Below, in pieces: positions 8,272 through 17,644 of a DNA stretch of 64,000 nucleotides (its first letter is position 1; every line of letters starts with the position of its first letter). The notes beneath the pieces are model-generated. The model searched no databases, was not told where the DNA came from, and saw nothing but the letters and a program-made list of their open reading frames with translations. The stretch is taken from the NCBI GenBank assembly GCA_038210275.1, contig JBBQWV010000018.1:21903-85902 (forward strand). Reading direction: 5' to 3'. This DNA comes from PALSA-1296 sp038210275 (GTDB lineage Bacteria > Bacteroidota > Ignavibacteria > Palsa-1295). The translations under genes and the position numbers were made by a program.

Positions 8272-8388
8272 ATGAATAAAAAAGGAAAAGTAGTCGCAAA
8301 GAAACATAAGAAAGCGGTCATCCGTGTGAAAGCAAAAGCGAAAGCCGCAAAAGAAGCCGCAAAGGGAAACAAGAAGAAGGCGAAGTAA
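8272..8388 (+). CDS. Lys/Ala-rich 38-residue basic peptide
   Basis: Reads MNKKGKVVAKKHKKAV and continues as a Lys/Ala repeat to a TAA at 8386-8388. About half of the residues are basic and only one (Glu) is acidic, so it should bind nucleic acid or ribosomes if made. A strong terminator follows 20 bp later, which supports a real transcription unit. I do not recognise a family. The absence of a clear ribosome-binding site is not decisive in this lineage. Confidence 0.55.
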   Translation: MNKKGKVVAKKHKKAVIRVKAKAKAAKEAAKGNKKKAK

Positions 8389-8408
8389 GAGCTTTTTTAG
8401 ATCAAGCA

Positions 8409-8444
8409 ATGCGGCGGTCACAGTTTGTGCCCGTCGCATTTTTT
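8409..8444 (+). terminator. Rho-independent terminator after the isc/LON/small-peptide genes
   Basis: A 14-bp stem (ATGCGGCGG.CACA with TGTG.CCGTCGCAT, one mismatch) and a GTT loop are followed by six T. It ends 8 bp before the folP ATG, so folP needs its own promoter or read-through. Confidence 0.85.
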
Positions 8445-8451
8445 GTTGAAT

Positions 8452-9303
8452 ATGAATATAAAAAAAATCGAACAGCTTCTTTCGGAGAAAAAGACGCTTG
8501 TAATGGGAGTGCTTAATGTCACGCCTGATTCATTTTCAGATGGCGGCGTATTTTTTAATGCCGAGGTTGCTGTGCGTCATGCAATCCAAATGCTTACCGA
8601 AGGCGCAGATGTTATAGATATTGGCGGGCAATCAACGCGTCCTCCCGGCAGTGCTTATGGCGATGGCGCTCCGCCTGTCAACGAGGATGAAGAACTTCGC
8701 AGGGTACTACCCGTTATTGATTATCTGATGATGGAGCATCCCGAAGCGATCATTTCCATTGATACGACAAAAGCAGAAGTGGCTCGCCGTGCCCTCGATT
8801 CCGGCGCAACGATCATTAATGATGTCAGCGGTGCGACTGGGGATGAGAAGATGCTTGATGTTGCACAAGAGAAAGATGCACCTATCATTTTAATGCATGG
8901 CTACGGTCCGCAATTTACAAAAGCAAAGATCGAAGAATATCATTATGACAATGTATCCGAAGAGGTTTTTCTGTGGTTAAGAAAGAGAATTGAACTTGCA
9001 AAGGAAAAGGGAATTAAGACTATTCTTGCCGATATTGGTTTTGGATTTGCTAAAAGAGCTGATGATAATATGACGCTACTTAGAGAGCATAATAAATTTA
9101 CCGAGCTTGAAGTGCCGATGTTACTCGGAGTATCACGGAAATCAACGATTGGAAAGATTCTTGGCGGAGTTCTTCCATCCGAACGAGTCAATGGTAGTAT
9201 TGCCGCAGCAATCTACGGAGCAATGAACGGCGCAAAAATTATTCGCACCCATGACGTGAAGCAAACAGTAGAAGCTCTGAAAGTTATTGATGCCTTGCGA
9301 TAA
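8452..9303 (+). CDS. folP: Dihydropteroate synthase
   Basis: Condenses pABA with dihydropterin pyrophosphate in folate synthesis. TIM-barrel motifs are in order: NVTPDSFSDGG (22-32), DIGGQSTRP (56-64), SIDTTKAEVA (102-111), INDVSG (122-127), DIGFGFAK (194-201), VSRKSTIG (227-234) and RTHD (265-268). The ATG at 8452 is preferred to an in-frame GTG at 8425, because that codon is inside the terminator hairpin and the family begins near MNIKKIEQLL. Length is 283 residues, normal for the family. Confidence 0.95.
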   Translation: MNIKKIEQLLSEKKTLVMGVLNVTPDSFSDGGVFFNAEVAVRHAIQMLTEGADVIDIGGQSTRPPGSAYGDGAPPVNEDEELRRVLPVIDYLMMEHPEAIISIDTTKAEVARRALDSGATIINDVSGATGDEKMLDVAQEKDAPIILMHGYGPQFTKAKIEEYHYDNVSEEVFLWLRKRIELAKEKGIKTILADIGFGFAKRADDNMTLLREHNKFTELEVPMLLGVSRKSTIGKILGGVLPSERVNGSIAAAIYGAMNGAKIIRTHDVKQTVEALKVIDALR

Positions 9304-9313
9304 CAACTCCAAA

Positions 9314-11215
9314 TTATTTTTGTACAACAATCATCTTCATCTCTGTTCTTCCATTCTGAGAGAGTTTGCAATAATATGTACCGTTCGGAAGATCATGAAG
9401 ATCAAGAGAAGCCGAATTTGTTTCTTTTCCTGAAACGAATTGGCGGAAAGTCCGCACCACATTCCCCAAAACATTTATCAATTCGATCTGTGCAAATCCA
9501 GGCTCAGAAACAAAGAATGTAACTGTTGATGTCCTTTGTGCTGGGTTAGGGTAGATACTATTTATCTCTAAAGAAGATGAGCTATTTCCCTTAACGCCGG
9601 ATTTTGTGGATTGTATTATCTCCTGCGGGAATTTATAAGCGCGGTAGCACCAAGCGCCGCGTTGAATGGAAAGTTGGAATGTTCTCTTGCCTTCGGGTGT
9701 GACTTCTACAGCTTCAGGAGAAGTATTAAGCCCCAGGCAGATAAATGTATTCCCGTCAGGTAATCGTTGTACGTTTCCTCCTGCCGGAGAATAGGGAAGA
9801 TTTTTATATTGCCATACACTTGTTGCAGTGAAGTGCGTCTCATCGAGAGCATATTCCACTGCTCGTGATGATGGGATAACCGTGTCTTTCCCATTGAGAT
9901 GTACCGAATGAAAATTACCGTTATCCCACAAAGTAATATGCCCATTTGCAATGCGAGTCGGATTATGTTGATGTGAAAAGTGTAGGGTATCTCCAATGAA
10001 CGCGAATTGGTTATGCTTCCCGCCCCAACTCCAGATTGTGCTTGCATCGGTTCTACTGATTTTCATAACTCTGTCCTGATGTCTGAGTGACGCAATAATA
10101 TTTCCATCGGTATCAAAAGCCGCAGTATTTATATGAACATAATCAACGAAGGAGGATGTAAGTTTTTCATGGGTAGCGTCGGTTATCTCCGTGTGATCCC
10201 AACTTCTCCATTGAAAAATAACATTTTTAGAACTGTCAATTTCTTGGATGATCGCTCCGGTTACCGTTGCTTTCACTTTCGCGCCTGAATCGGGAATAAC
10301 TTTCGTCATATCGACATATTCCGGATCAAAAGAAATAACGAGAGAATGATTATTCGGCAAGAGCCAGAAGTCATGATAATCAGTTGTGTACCCGTTACCG
10401 CACTTATACTCATCCTGCAGTTTTCCATTCTTATCTACTCGCTCGATCTCACCGCAAGCAAATCCGCCATTCACAGTGGAGGTCTTTGCAAAATAGGAGA
10501 AGGTATTATCAGGCAAGACTTTGAAATTTTCGCATCCCTTTGGTACATTCTGGAAATACGAAACACCCCCGGAATTATCCAGCATCGAAATAACAGAATA
10601 CGTACCCATGAAAAGATCCTCAGCAGTAAAAAATACATTTCCTGCAGAGGGGCTATTGACTGAATCAATAGAAAGATAAATTGGCAAGGAATCTATAGGC
10701 CAGCATTCATGGGTATCCCCATCACCATTATTTGAAGACTTTAGGAGTTGTTCAAATTCATCACGTTCTCTGTTCTGAATTTCGAGAAGCGCATGATCTC
10801 GTGCAGATTCAGTCATTGATGTCGTTTGAAAACTATAACTCATCGGCGCGTTCATCACATCTTCCGGATAGGTAAACTTCACAGCAACCTTTTCATTGAG
10901 AGTAAACGGATTGTTCGGTTTAAAAATGATCGTCCGGTTATCGTCCGAGATCAAAATTTTTCCTGTATGAACACCGCTTTGGGATCCAATAACTGTAAAG
11001 GAAAAATCTGATGCACTATGAAGACGTACTATATCTCCTATCGGTCGGATGATAAGCGTTGTTTTTGAAGGAACATAAATATCACCGTCTTTGGGTGATA
11101 GATATATAGCCGCAGTTTTATTGCAGGTAGAATTTAGAATAGCATTCTGTGAAAATGCAACGGAAACCTGTATAATAAAAAAAACAAGAAATAAAGCGAT
11201 GTGGTGTCGTTTCAT
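9314..11215 (-). CDS. Secreted arylsulfotransferase-like protein with T9SS sorting domain (copy 1)
   Basis: A 633-residue secreted protein. In order: signal peptide (1-22, ending AFSQ), a bacterial Ig-like domain (about 35-130), a six-bladed propeller of the aryl-sulfate sulfotransferase (ASST) family (about 190-540) and a T9SS C-terminal domain (about 550-633, SIYPNPAQ to KMIVVQK). Putative active-site residues in family positions are H281 (DYHDF), H361 (YVHINT), R378-H379 (SLRHQD) and H415/H417 (SHQHNP). ASSTs move sulfate between phenols without PAPS. Two paralogues lie just upstream on the same strand. Substrate unknown. Confidence 0.82.
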   Translation of the reverse strand: MKRHHIALFLVFFIIQVSVAFSQNAILNSTCNKTAAIYLSPKDGDIYVPSKTTLIIRPIGDIVRLHSASDFSFTVIGSQSGVHTGKILISDDNRTIIFKPNNPFTLNEKVAVKFTYPEDVMNAPMSYSFQTTSMTESARDHALLEIQNRERDEFEQLLKSSNNGDGDTHECWPIDSLPIYLSIDSVNSPSAGNVFFTAEDLFMGTYSVISMLDNSGGVSYFQNVPKGCENFKVLPDNTFSYFAKTSTVNGGFACGEIERVDKNGKLQDEYKCGNGYTTDYHDFWLLPNNHSLVISFDPEYVDMTKVIPDSGAKVKATVTGAIIQEIDSSKNVIFQWRSWDHTEITDATHEKLTSSFVDYVHINTAAFDTDGNIIASLRHQDRVMKISRTDASTIWSWGGKHNQFAFIGDTLHFSHQHNPTRIANGHITLWDNGNFHSVHLNGKDTVIPSSRAVEYALDETHFTATSVWQYKNLPYSPAGGNVQRLPDGNTFICLGLNTSPEAVEVTPEGKRTFQLSIQRGAWCYRAYKFPQEIIQSTKSGVKGNSSSSLEINSIYPNPAQRTSTVTFFVSEPGFAQIELINVLGNVVRTFRQFVSGKETNSASLDLHDLPNGTYYCKLSQNGRTEMKMIVVQK

Positions 11216-11511
11216 TTTTTTTTACCCCCTGTGTGTGTGGTGACAGCAACTCAAAGTTCTGAAGTAAAACCAACGACTACCTCCTGAACTTAGTTCACCT
11301 AAAAATCAGCAAGTAGTAACTCAGTGTGATTGACATTTTGTAGGAGATAAAATTCAGTGTTGGCGAATGGGCGTATGAAGAATCTCCTCATAGTTTGTAG
11401 CCCCAAAGTCTCTGCAACAATGAGGGGATTCCTCACATCGTTTTTTATGCTTTGCATAAAAAACGATGTGAGGAATGACATATAATTTGCTTCTTCTGAT
11501 CGCAGCCCTAA
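11216..11511. other. Intergenic spacer with half repeat, between two ASST-like genes
   Basis: About 300 bp without a gene. The part near copy 1 holds its 5' region. The part near copy 2 is a family B repeat half (GAATCTCC to GAGGAATGACA) containing a 23-bp perfect palindrome at 11428-11476. No ORF of note was seen. Confidence 0.6.
11428..11476. terminator. Perfect 23-bp inverted repeat downstream of ASST copy 2
   Basis: ATTCCTCACATCG... pairs perfectly over 23 bp with ...CGATGTGAGGAAT around a TTT loop. It includes a run of six T in one arm and six A in the other. It follows the 3' end of copy 2 (minus strand) and could stop transcription. It is also the core of family B repeats (a related word occurs at 56370-56390). 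Confidence 0.55.
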
Positions 11512-13422
11512 TTATTTTTGTATAACGACCAACTTTGTCGCCGACTTTCCACTCTCAGAGAGTTTACAATAATATGTGCCGTTCGGAATATTTTGGGTAT
11601 CCAGATTAAACTTATCTGTCCCATTACCTGAAACTGTGATGAGCGACGAGCGAACGACTTTCCCCAGAACATCAATGAGCTCAACCCGAGCCACCTCTGC
11701 TTCGAGAGTTGAAAATGTTACCGTTGAAGAATTGCGAGCCGGGTTCGGATAAATGCTTTGAATCTCCAGTGAATTTGTAGCACCGGGCGTTTGAACAACT
11801 CCCAGCGGCTGGGACCATACATATCTAAGTGAGCGGTAATTAAATCCTCCCTGGATTAAGCTTAGTTGAAAAACTTTCTTTCCATCCTGGGTTATCTCTA
11901 ATACATTCGGAGAACTGAGCACACCGAAGCCAATAAATGTATTTCCATTTGGCAGCCGTTGAACGTTACCGCTTGCAAAGCAGAAGGGCAGATCGAGATA
12001 TTCCCAAACAACTTTTGCTGTGAGGCTGCTTTCATCGAGATCATACTCTACGGCGCGTGAATATGAAGTATCATGATAGGTGCCATCGCCCCACTGAGTC
12101 TTTCTGTAGTTCCCATTATCCCATAACGTGATGTGCCCATTCGGAAGGCGGCGCGCATCATGCTGATACGAAAACTGCAATGTATCGCCGGTGAATGTAA
12201 AAAAATTATTTTTTCCGCCCCAACGCCAAATAATTCTGCCATTGGTTGAGTTGATCTTTGTTACTTCATCCATGTGACGGAAGCTCGCAATAATATTGCC
12301 GTCTGTGTCCAATTCCATCGAATTAATATGAGCGCAATCAAAAGCAGTATGATTTGGATCGTTAAATTTTATATGAGTAGCATCGGTATCCGAAAAATGA
12401 TCCCGACTTCTCCATTGAAATATGACATTTTTATTGGTATCAAGTTCCTGAATTATTGCTCTTAAAAGGGTTGCAGACTTCGATGCATTCGGATCGCCTG
12501 TCAGCACTCTCATATCTATATTATCCGTGGGTTCATACGCTTCGAGTAAGACATGACCGTTCGGCAATAATCTAAAATCATGATAATCCTCGAAGTACCC
12601 ATTGCCGCATCTGAAGGTATCAAGGGGGGCGTAGTTCTTATTCAATAAATGTACTGAGCCTTCAAAAGCATCCGGTCCAATTACCGTATCAAGATTAAAA
12701 TAGGAAACGCGGTTATTGGATTCCATTTTGAAGTCTTGTCCACCGTTCGGTAAGATCTCGCGTTCAAAAAGCGGTGTGGCATCATTATCAAGAATCATTA
12801 TAAATCTATTCGCGCCCCCTGGAGCGAGGAATATCTCTCCGGGAGCAATATTTGGCAGGTCGGCAATATCAATCTTTAGCTTAGGGAAATATGGAGGGAT
12901 AGTATCAGATAAAGTAGTCTGCGCCACTTCAGGAGATTTATCCTTTTCTACTTTATTTCTAAATTCCTCGATCTCTCTGGTTTCTTCATCTCTGAACTGC
13001 TTTAATAAAAATACCTGCCTTTTCACAGTCATAGGAGTGATACGAAAACTATAGATGACCGGATCAAATGTTTTCTCGTCTGAAATGCTAAATCCAACAT
13101 TCACATTTTCATTCAAGACGAACGGCAAGTCTGGCTTAAAGATCACAGTTCTGTTATCATCAGAGATCACGACCTTGCCGGAATGAACTCCGCTGAGTTC
13201 TCCGCGAACACTGAAAGAAAAATCCTGGGCTGTATGCGAGCGGACAACCGATGCCTGCGGCCTGACGATCAGCGTTGTTTTTTGGGGAACATCGGTATCT
13301 CCATTCTTAGGAGATTGGAAGACCAATCCGTGAGAATATACCAGAACCTCAGGAGAGTGCCCGCCATACGAAACAGTTGTAATAAAAAAAACACCAAATA
13401 AAATACAGGAAAGATACTTCAT
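11512..13422 (-). CDS. Secreted arylsulfotransferase-like protein with T9SS sorting domain (copy 2)
   Basis: A 636-residue paralogue of the neighbouring genes with the same layout: signal peptide (cleavage near TTVSYGG), Ig-like domain, ASST propeller and T9SS domain ending KLVVIQK. The conserved active-site words are DYHDF, CAHINS, SFRHMDE and SYQHDAR. The ATG follows the stop codon of copy 3 with no spacer (TAAATG), so these two genes are translationally coupled. Identity between copies is moderate by eye, so this is an old duplication with probable divergence of substrate. Confidence 0.82.
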   Translation of the reverse strand: MKYLSCILFGVFFITTVSYGGHSPEVLVYSHGLVFQSPKNGDTDVPQKTTLIVRPQASVVRSHTAQDFSFSVRGELSGVHSGKVVISDDNRTVIFKPDLPFVLNENVNVGFSISDEKTFDPVIYSFRITPMTVKRQVFLLKQFRDEETREIEEFRNKVEKDKSPEVAQTTLSDTIPPYFPKLKIDIADLPNIAPGEIFLAPGGANRFIMILDNDATPLFEREILPNGGQDFKMESNNRVSYFNLDTVIGPDAFEGSVHLLNKNYAPLDTFRCGNGYFEDYHDFRLLPNGHVLLEAYEPTDNIDMRVLTGDPNASKSATLLRAIIQELDTNKNVIFQWRSRDHFSDTDATHIKFNDPNHTAFDCAHINSMELDTDGNIIASFRHMDEVTKINSTNGRIIWRWGGKNNFFTFTGDTLQFSYQHDARRLPNGHITLWDNGNYRKTQWGDGTYHDTSYSRAVEYDLDESSLTAKVVWEYLDLPFCFASGNVQRLPNGNTFIGFGVLSSPNVLEITQDGKKVFQLSLIQGGFNYRSLRYVWSQPLGVVQTPGATNSLEIQSIYPNPARNSSTVTFSTLEAEVARVELIDVLGKVVRSSLITVSGNGTDKFNLDTQNIPNGTYYCKLSESGKSATKLVVIQK

Positions 13423-15384
13423 TTATTTTTGTACGATGATCATTTTTGTTATAGCATTGCTTCCTTGCGAAAGCTTACAATAATATGTACCGGAAGCAAG
13501 ATTATGCAAGTCTAGATCAACAGAGTATGTTCCTGCAGCGGAAAGTTTTTCGCTGATACTACGAGCGGTGTTACCGATAATGTCAAGAAGTTCTATTCGC
13601 ATTAATCCCGGTTTTGTAACAGAAAAAGAAATGTTTGCAATGTTTTGTGCAGGGTTTGGATAGATGCTTGCAATTCCGAATGAACTTGCTGTTCCAGTCT
13701 GCCGTACAGAACTTGGAGGTGTGAACTCATATCGATAGGTCCTATAGGAGAATGCAAGTTTCTGAATTGACATTTGAAAAACTCGTTCATTTGCCGGGTT
13801 AATTTCCACTGCACTTGGCTGAGTCGTATTCCCTAATCCGATCATCGTATTTCCATTTGCAAGCCGTTGAACATTTCCTGCTGCTGAACAAAAGGGAAGC
13901 TTGTTATACTGCCACACTGCGGTTGCTGTATGATTCACTTCGTCAAGATCATATTCTATGGCACGGGTGGAAGGACGGGTGATGATCGTATCCTTGCCAT
14001 TTATTACAGTATCCTTTGTATGGAGATTCCCATTATCGAGCATCGTAATATGACCATTATCGATTCGTTCAGGATCATGTTGATGCGAGAATCGCAGTGT
14101 ATCTCCTAAGAATGTAAATTGATTATGCTTACCGCCCCAACGCCAAAGAAATCCGCCATTGCTTCTCGTGATCTTCGCAACTTCGTCGCAATGCCTGAAC
14201 GAAGCGAGGATATTGCCATCTTTTGGATCATTGAGCGCAGCGTTGATATGCATATAGTCAATGACGGTATCATTTTTATTAGCAGGAACGAGGTGGACAT
14301 CTCTCGTTGCATCAACAATTTGGAAATGATCCCAGCTTCTCCATTGAAAAAATAAATTTTTATCTTGATCAAGCTCCTGAATAATAGCGCCAACAACCAA
14401 TGCATGAGAATAAGCCTGTGATACAAGAGATTTATAGGCTCCGCTTTGAACTGTATCGAGGTAGACTTTCATGTCCACAAAGCGAGGATCATAGGCAATG
14501 AGTATTGAATGACCATTCGGAAGAAGCTGGAAGTCATGAAGATCGGCAATATAGCCGACGCATTGGAAAGTGTCGATCAAGTTCATGTTCCTATCCAAAT
14601 GCTCATTCCTTCCAAAAAAAATTCCTCCGATAGGGGCTTTGAGTTCTTGCCTGAAAAAGGTTAACGTTCCATCAGGCTGCATACGAAAATTTCCGCAACC
14701 GATTGGAATATCCCGTTCAAAAAGAAGATTATTACCGCCGGAAGGATCTTGGGAAGCAGTATCACTTACTATTGCAAGAAAAGAATACGGAGAAGGACTT
14801 ACACCGGTTGGTGAAAAGAAGATGTTGCCGGGATAATGAGTGGTTACTGTATCAATGACCACTACTGCCGGTGTAAATGCTACGGTATCATTACCCATCG
14901 GAAGAGTAGCATTTGCTTCCAGTGCCGCTTCGATCTCAGCCTGATCTTTTTGATGAAAGGTATAAAGTGCCTGCCCGCACTGCAATTCAGTCATGGAAGT
15001 AATATGAAAACTGAAAGAAAGCGGGGGAATCTCGGCTCCTTTAACAGCGAAATTTACATAGACTACATCATTTAAATTAAACGGATGATCGGGTTTATAA
15101 ATAATAGTCTGATTATCATCGGAGATAACAACTTTGCCCGTATAAGAACCATTGATACCGTTGACAAAAAAATAAAAGTCAGATGCAGTCTTATTTTGCA
15201 TAAAACTTTTGGTCGGACGGATAATGAAGGTTGTGCGCTGCGGCACATACTCATCACCATCTTTTGGCCATTGGTATTCTATCACAGATCGTGAAGAGCC
15301 GGCACTTTGAGGTAAATTTTGGGCTTTTGACAATGCGACGGGGGAAAGAAGGATCGCTAAACAGAGGCAGCAAACGAATCTCAT
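13423..15384 (-). CDS. Secreted arylsulfotransferase-like protein with T9SS sorting domain (copy 3, promoter-proximal)
   Basis: A 653-residue protein, first gene of the ASST-like trio. Signal peptide (1-22, LSKAQ), Ig-like domain, ASST propeller and T9SS domain (SIYPNPAQ to KMIIVQK). Active-site words are DLHDF, YMHINA, SFRHCDE and SHQHDPER. The second residue of DxHDF differs from the other copies (Leu for Tyr). Its stop codon abuts the start of copy 2. The proteins should reach the cell surface or medium through the type IX system. Confidence 0.82.
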   Translation of the reverse strand: MRFVCCLCLAILLSPVALSKAQNLPQSAGSSRSVIEYQWPKDGDEYVPQRTTFIIRPTKSFMQNKTASDFYFFVNGINGSYTGKVVISDDNQTIIYKPDHPFNLNDVVYVNFAVKGAEIPPLSFSFHITSMTELQCGQALYTFHQKDQAEIEAALEANATLPMGNDTVAFTPAVVVIDTVTTHYPGNIFFSPTGVSPSPYSFLAIVSDTASQDPSGGNNLLFERDIPIGCGNFRMQPDGTLTFFRQELKAPIGGIFFGRNEHLDRNMNLIDTFQCVGYIADLHDFQLLPNGHSILIAYDPRFVDMKVYLDTVQSGAYKSLVSQAYSHALVVGAIIQELDQDKNLFFQWRSWDHFQIVDATRDVHLVPANKNDTVIDYMHINAALNDPKDGNILASFRHCDEVAKITRSNGGFLWRWGGKHNQFTFLGDTLRFSHQHDPERIDNGHITMLDNGNLHTKDTVINGKDTIITRPSTRAIEYDLDEVNHTATAVWQYNKLPFCSAAGNVQRLANGNTMIGLGNTTQPSAVEINPANERVFQMSIQKLAFSYRTYRYEFTPPSSVRQTGTASSFGIASIYPNPAQNIANISFSVTKPGLMRIELLDIIGNTARSISEKLSAAGTYSVDLDLHNLASGTYYCKLSQGSNAITKMIIVQK

Positions 15385-15600
15385 GATTATAATCTACGGA
15401 AAAAAGTTGTATACTACAGGAACACATAAAGTTACGAACGCCATTCAAAAGAACATAGTTCATGTTCTAAAGACACCAAAACTGCACAAAGTGTGACAAA
15501 TAATCTTCCCAAACTCGTTTTTTATGGATAACCATATAAGTTCCGAAACGAATACCCGTACCTATTGGTTAGGCACGTTAATACAATAAAAGGAGTACAA
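15385..15600. promoter_or_regulatory. Divergent intergenic region between the ASST-like trio and typA
   Basis: About 215 bp that must hold promoters for both directions. A GAACAT-N5-ATGTTC inverted repeat at 15451-15467 could be an operator for the ASST-like operon (inference). No convincing TAnnTTTG element was found on either strand. An AAAAGGAG ribosome-binding site at 15587-15594 serves typA. Confidence 0.4.
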
Positions 15601-17448
15601 GTGGCAGAGAGAGTAGTAGAACATTTCAGGCACGATATTCGCAATGTTGCGATCATCGCCCACGTTGATCACGGCAAGACGACTCTTGTCGATCAGATGC
15701 TGCGTCAGAGCGGCACATTCAGAGCAAACGAGCAGTTGACAGAACGCGTCATGGATTCCAATGATCTCGAGCGAGAGAAGGGAATTACCATCATGGCGAA
15801 GAATACGAGCGTCCATTGGAATAAGACGAAGATCAATATCGTCGATACTCCAGGTCACGCCGATTTCGGCGGTGAGGTCGAGCGCATCCTGAAAATGGTT
15901 GACGGAGTAGTTCTCCTTGTCGATGCAGCAGAGGGATGTCTTCCGCAAACAAAATTCGTGCTCAGCAAAAGCTTGCAATTACATTTGCAGCCTATCGTCG
16001 TTATCAATAAGATCGATAGAAAAGATGCTCGTCCGCAGGAAGTGCTCGATGAAGTATTCGAGCTTTTCATGTCGCTTGGCGCAACGTACGAGCAGCTTGA
16101 ATTTCCGATCGTTTATGCTGTCGGTAAATTTGGTTTAGCGAAGTATAAACTTGAAGACGAAGCTGTCGATCTTGCACCATTATTCCAAACGATCATTGAT
16201 AAAGTCCCACCGCCTCCGGGTGAGTTGGAAAAACCTTATCAGATGCTTGTCGCCAATGTCGATTGGTCTGACTATCTCGGACGTTTAGCAGTTGGTAGAA
16301 TTTTCCGCGGCACGATCCATCCCGGCGATTGGATCACACGCATCCGGCATGATGGCACTACTGAAAAGGCAAAGATCTCAAAGCTTTTTGCTTTTGAAGG
16401 GCTCAAGCGTACCGAAGTACCTGAAGCAGGTGCAGGAGAAATCGTCCAGCTTGCAGGATTAGAAGATGTGCATATCGGCGAAACGCTGACGCATCCTGAT
16501 AGCCCTGAAGCATTGCCGATCATCAACGTTGATGAGCCGACGATCTCAATGAATTTCTTGGTGAATGATTCACCGTTCGCAGGTACAGAAGGCAAGTTCG
16601 TCACATCGCGACATTTACGTGAGCGTTTGGCACGCGAACTCCGCAAGAATATTTCTATCCGCATGGAAGAAGTAACTCCAGATACATTCAAAGTCGCAGC
16701 CCGTGGCGAATTGCAGCTTGCAATTTTGATCGAGACAATGCGCCGTGAAGGATTTGAATTCGCAGTCAGCAAGCCTGAAGTTATCATGCAGGTTGTTGAT
16801 GGCGATACGATGGAGCCTATCGAGCATGTCGTTATAGACGTGCCGGAAGAGTACGTCGGATCGGTCATTGAAGCACTTGGCACTCGCAAAGGGCAGATGA
16901 CGAACATGAATACATTGAACGGGCAATCGCATCTTGATTATCACGTTCCATCTCGTGGCATGATCGGTTTCCGTGGTGAGTTCATGACAATGACACGCGG
17001 CACCGGACTTCTGAATCAGATCTTTTATGATTACGAATCATATAAAGGTCCGATCATGAGCCGTTCACGCGGAGCGCTTGTTTCGCTTGAAGATGGCGAG
17101 ACGACAGGATACTCAATGGAGAACTTGCAGGAGCGTGCAATATTTTTCTTAAGTCCCGGTACGAAAGTGTATCGCGGTATGATCGTCGGCGAGAATTCCC
17201 GCGAAGGCGAGATGATCGTCAACGTCACAAGGAAAAAGCATTTAACCAATATGCGCGCATCAGGTTCTGACGGCGCATTGCAGCTTGATACGCCGCGCAC
17301 CATGTCGCTCGAACAGCAGATCGAATGGCTTGATGACGACGACTTGCTCGAAGTAACGCCGGAATCGTTTAGATTCCGTAAGAAAATTCTCGACCCAACA
17401 GAACGATTCCGCATCAACAAGCAGAAGAAGCAGTTGGAAGAAGCGTAA
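15601..17448 (+). CDS. typA: Ribosome-associated GTPase TypA/BipA
   Basis: Translational GTPase of the EF-G superfamily that acts in ribosome assembly and stress adaptation. G motifs are AHVDHGKTTL (G1), the GITI region (G2), DTPGHADFGG (G3) and NKIDR (G4). The EF-Tu domain 2, EF-G-like domain V and the BipA C-terminal domain follow. The GTG at 15601 is chosen because AAAAGGAG lies six bases upstream and AERVVEHFRHDIRN is the usual N-terminus; a longer open frame begins at 15565. Length is 615 residues. A clear terminator follows. Confidence 0.95.
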   Translation: MAERVVEHFRHDIRNVAIIAHVDHGKTTLVDQMLRQSGTFRANEQLTERVMDSNDLEREKGITIMAKNTSVHWNKTKINIVDTPGHADFGGEVERILKMVDGVVLLVDAAEGCLPQTKFVLSKSLQLHLQPIVVINKIDRKDARPQEVLDEVFELFMSLGATYEQLEFPIVYAVGKFGLAKYKLEDEAVDLAPLFQTIIDKVPPPPGELEKPYQMLVANVDWSDYLGRLAVGRIFRGTIHPGDWITRIRHDGTTEKAKISKLFAFEGLKRTEVPEAGAGEIVQLAGLEDVHIGETLTHPDSPEALPIINVDEPTISMNFLVNDSPFAGTEGKFVTSRHLRERLARELRKNISIRMEEVTPDTFKVAARGELQLAILIETMRREGFEFAVSKPEVIMQVVDGDTMEPIEHVVIDVPEEYVGSVIEALGTRKGQMTNMNTLNGQSHLDYHVPSRGMIGFRGEFMTMTRGTGLLNQIFYDYESYKGPIMSRSRGALVSLEDGETTGYSMENLQERAIFFLSPGTKVYRGMIVGENSREGEMIVNVTRKKHLTNMRASGSDGALQLDTPRTMSLEQQIEWLDDDDLLEVTPESFRFRKKILDPTERFRINKQKKQLEEA

Positions 17449-17490
17449 TTTATTTAATTACGAATTAGAAATTACGAATGATGATTCTTA

Positions 17491-17518
17491 GGGCGACCGA
17501 GTTGGTCGCCCTTTTTTT
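17491..17518 (+). terminator. Rho-independent terminator after typA
   Basis: An 8-bp perfect stem GGGCGACC/GGTCGCCC with a short loop, followed by seven T. Confidence 0.9.
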
Positions 17519-17644
17519 ATGTGCTGATATAGGACTCTTTAGATTATCTTTTCGTTATGCTTAATACTTAACCCCCGAATCAGTAACTTCTCCTTTGAAT
17601 TGCAGTAGAAGGGTTTGATATTTCTTGAATAGCATTACGATATA

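Noticed and set aside
8425..8451. GTG start for folP at 8425
   Set aside because: The codon lies inside the terminator hairpin, and the added residues are not found in the family.
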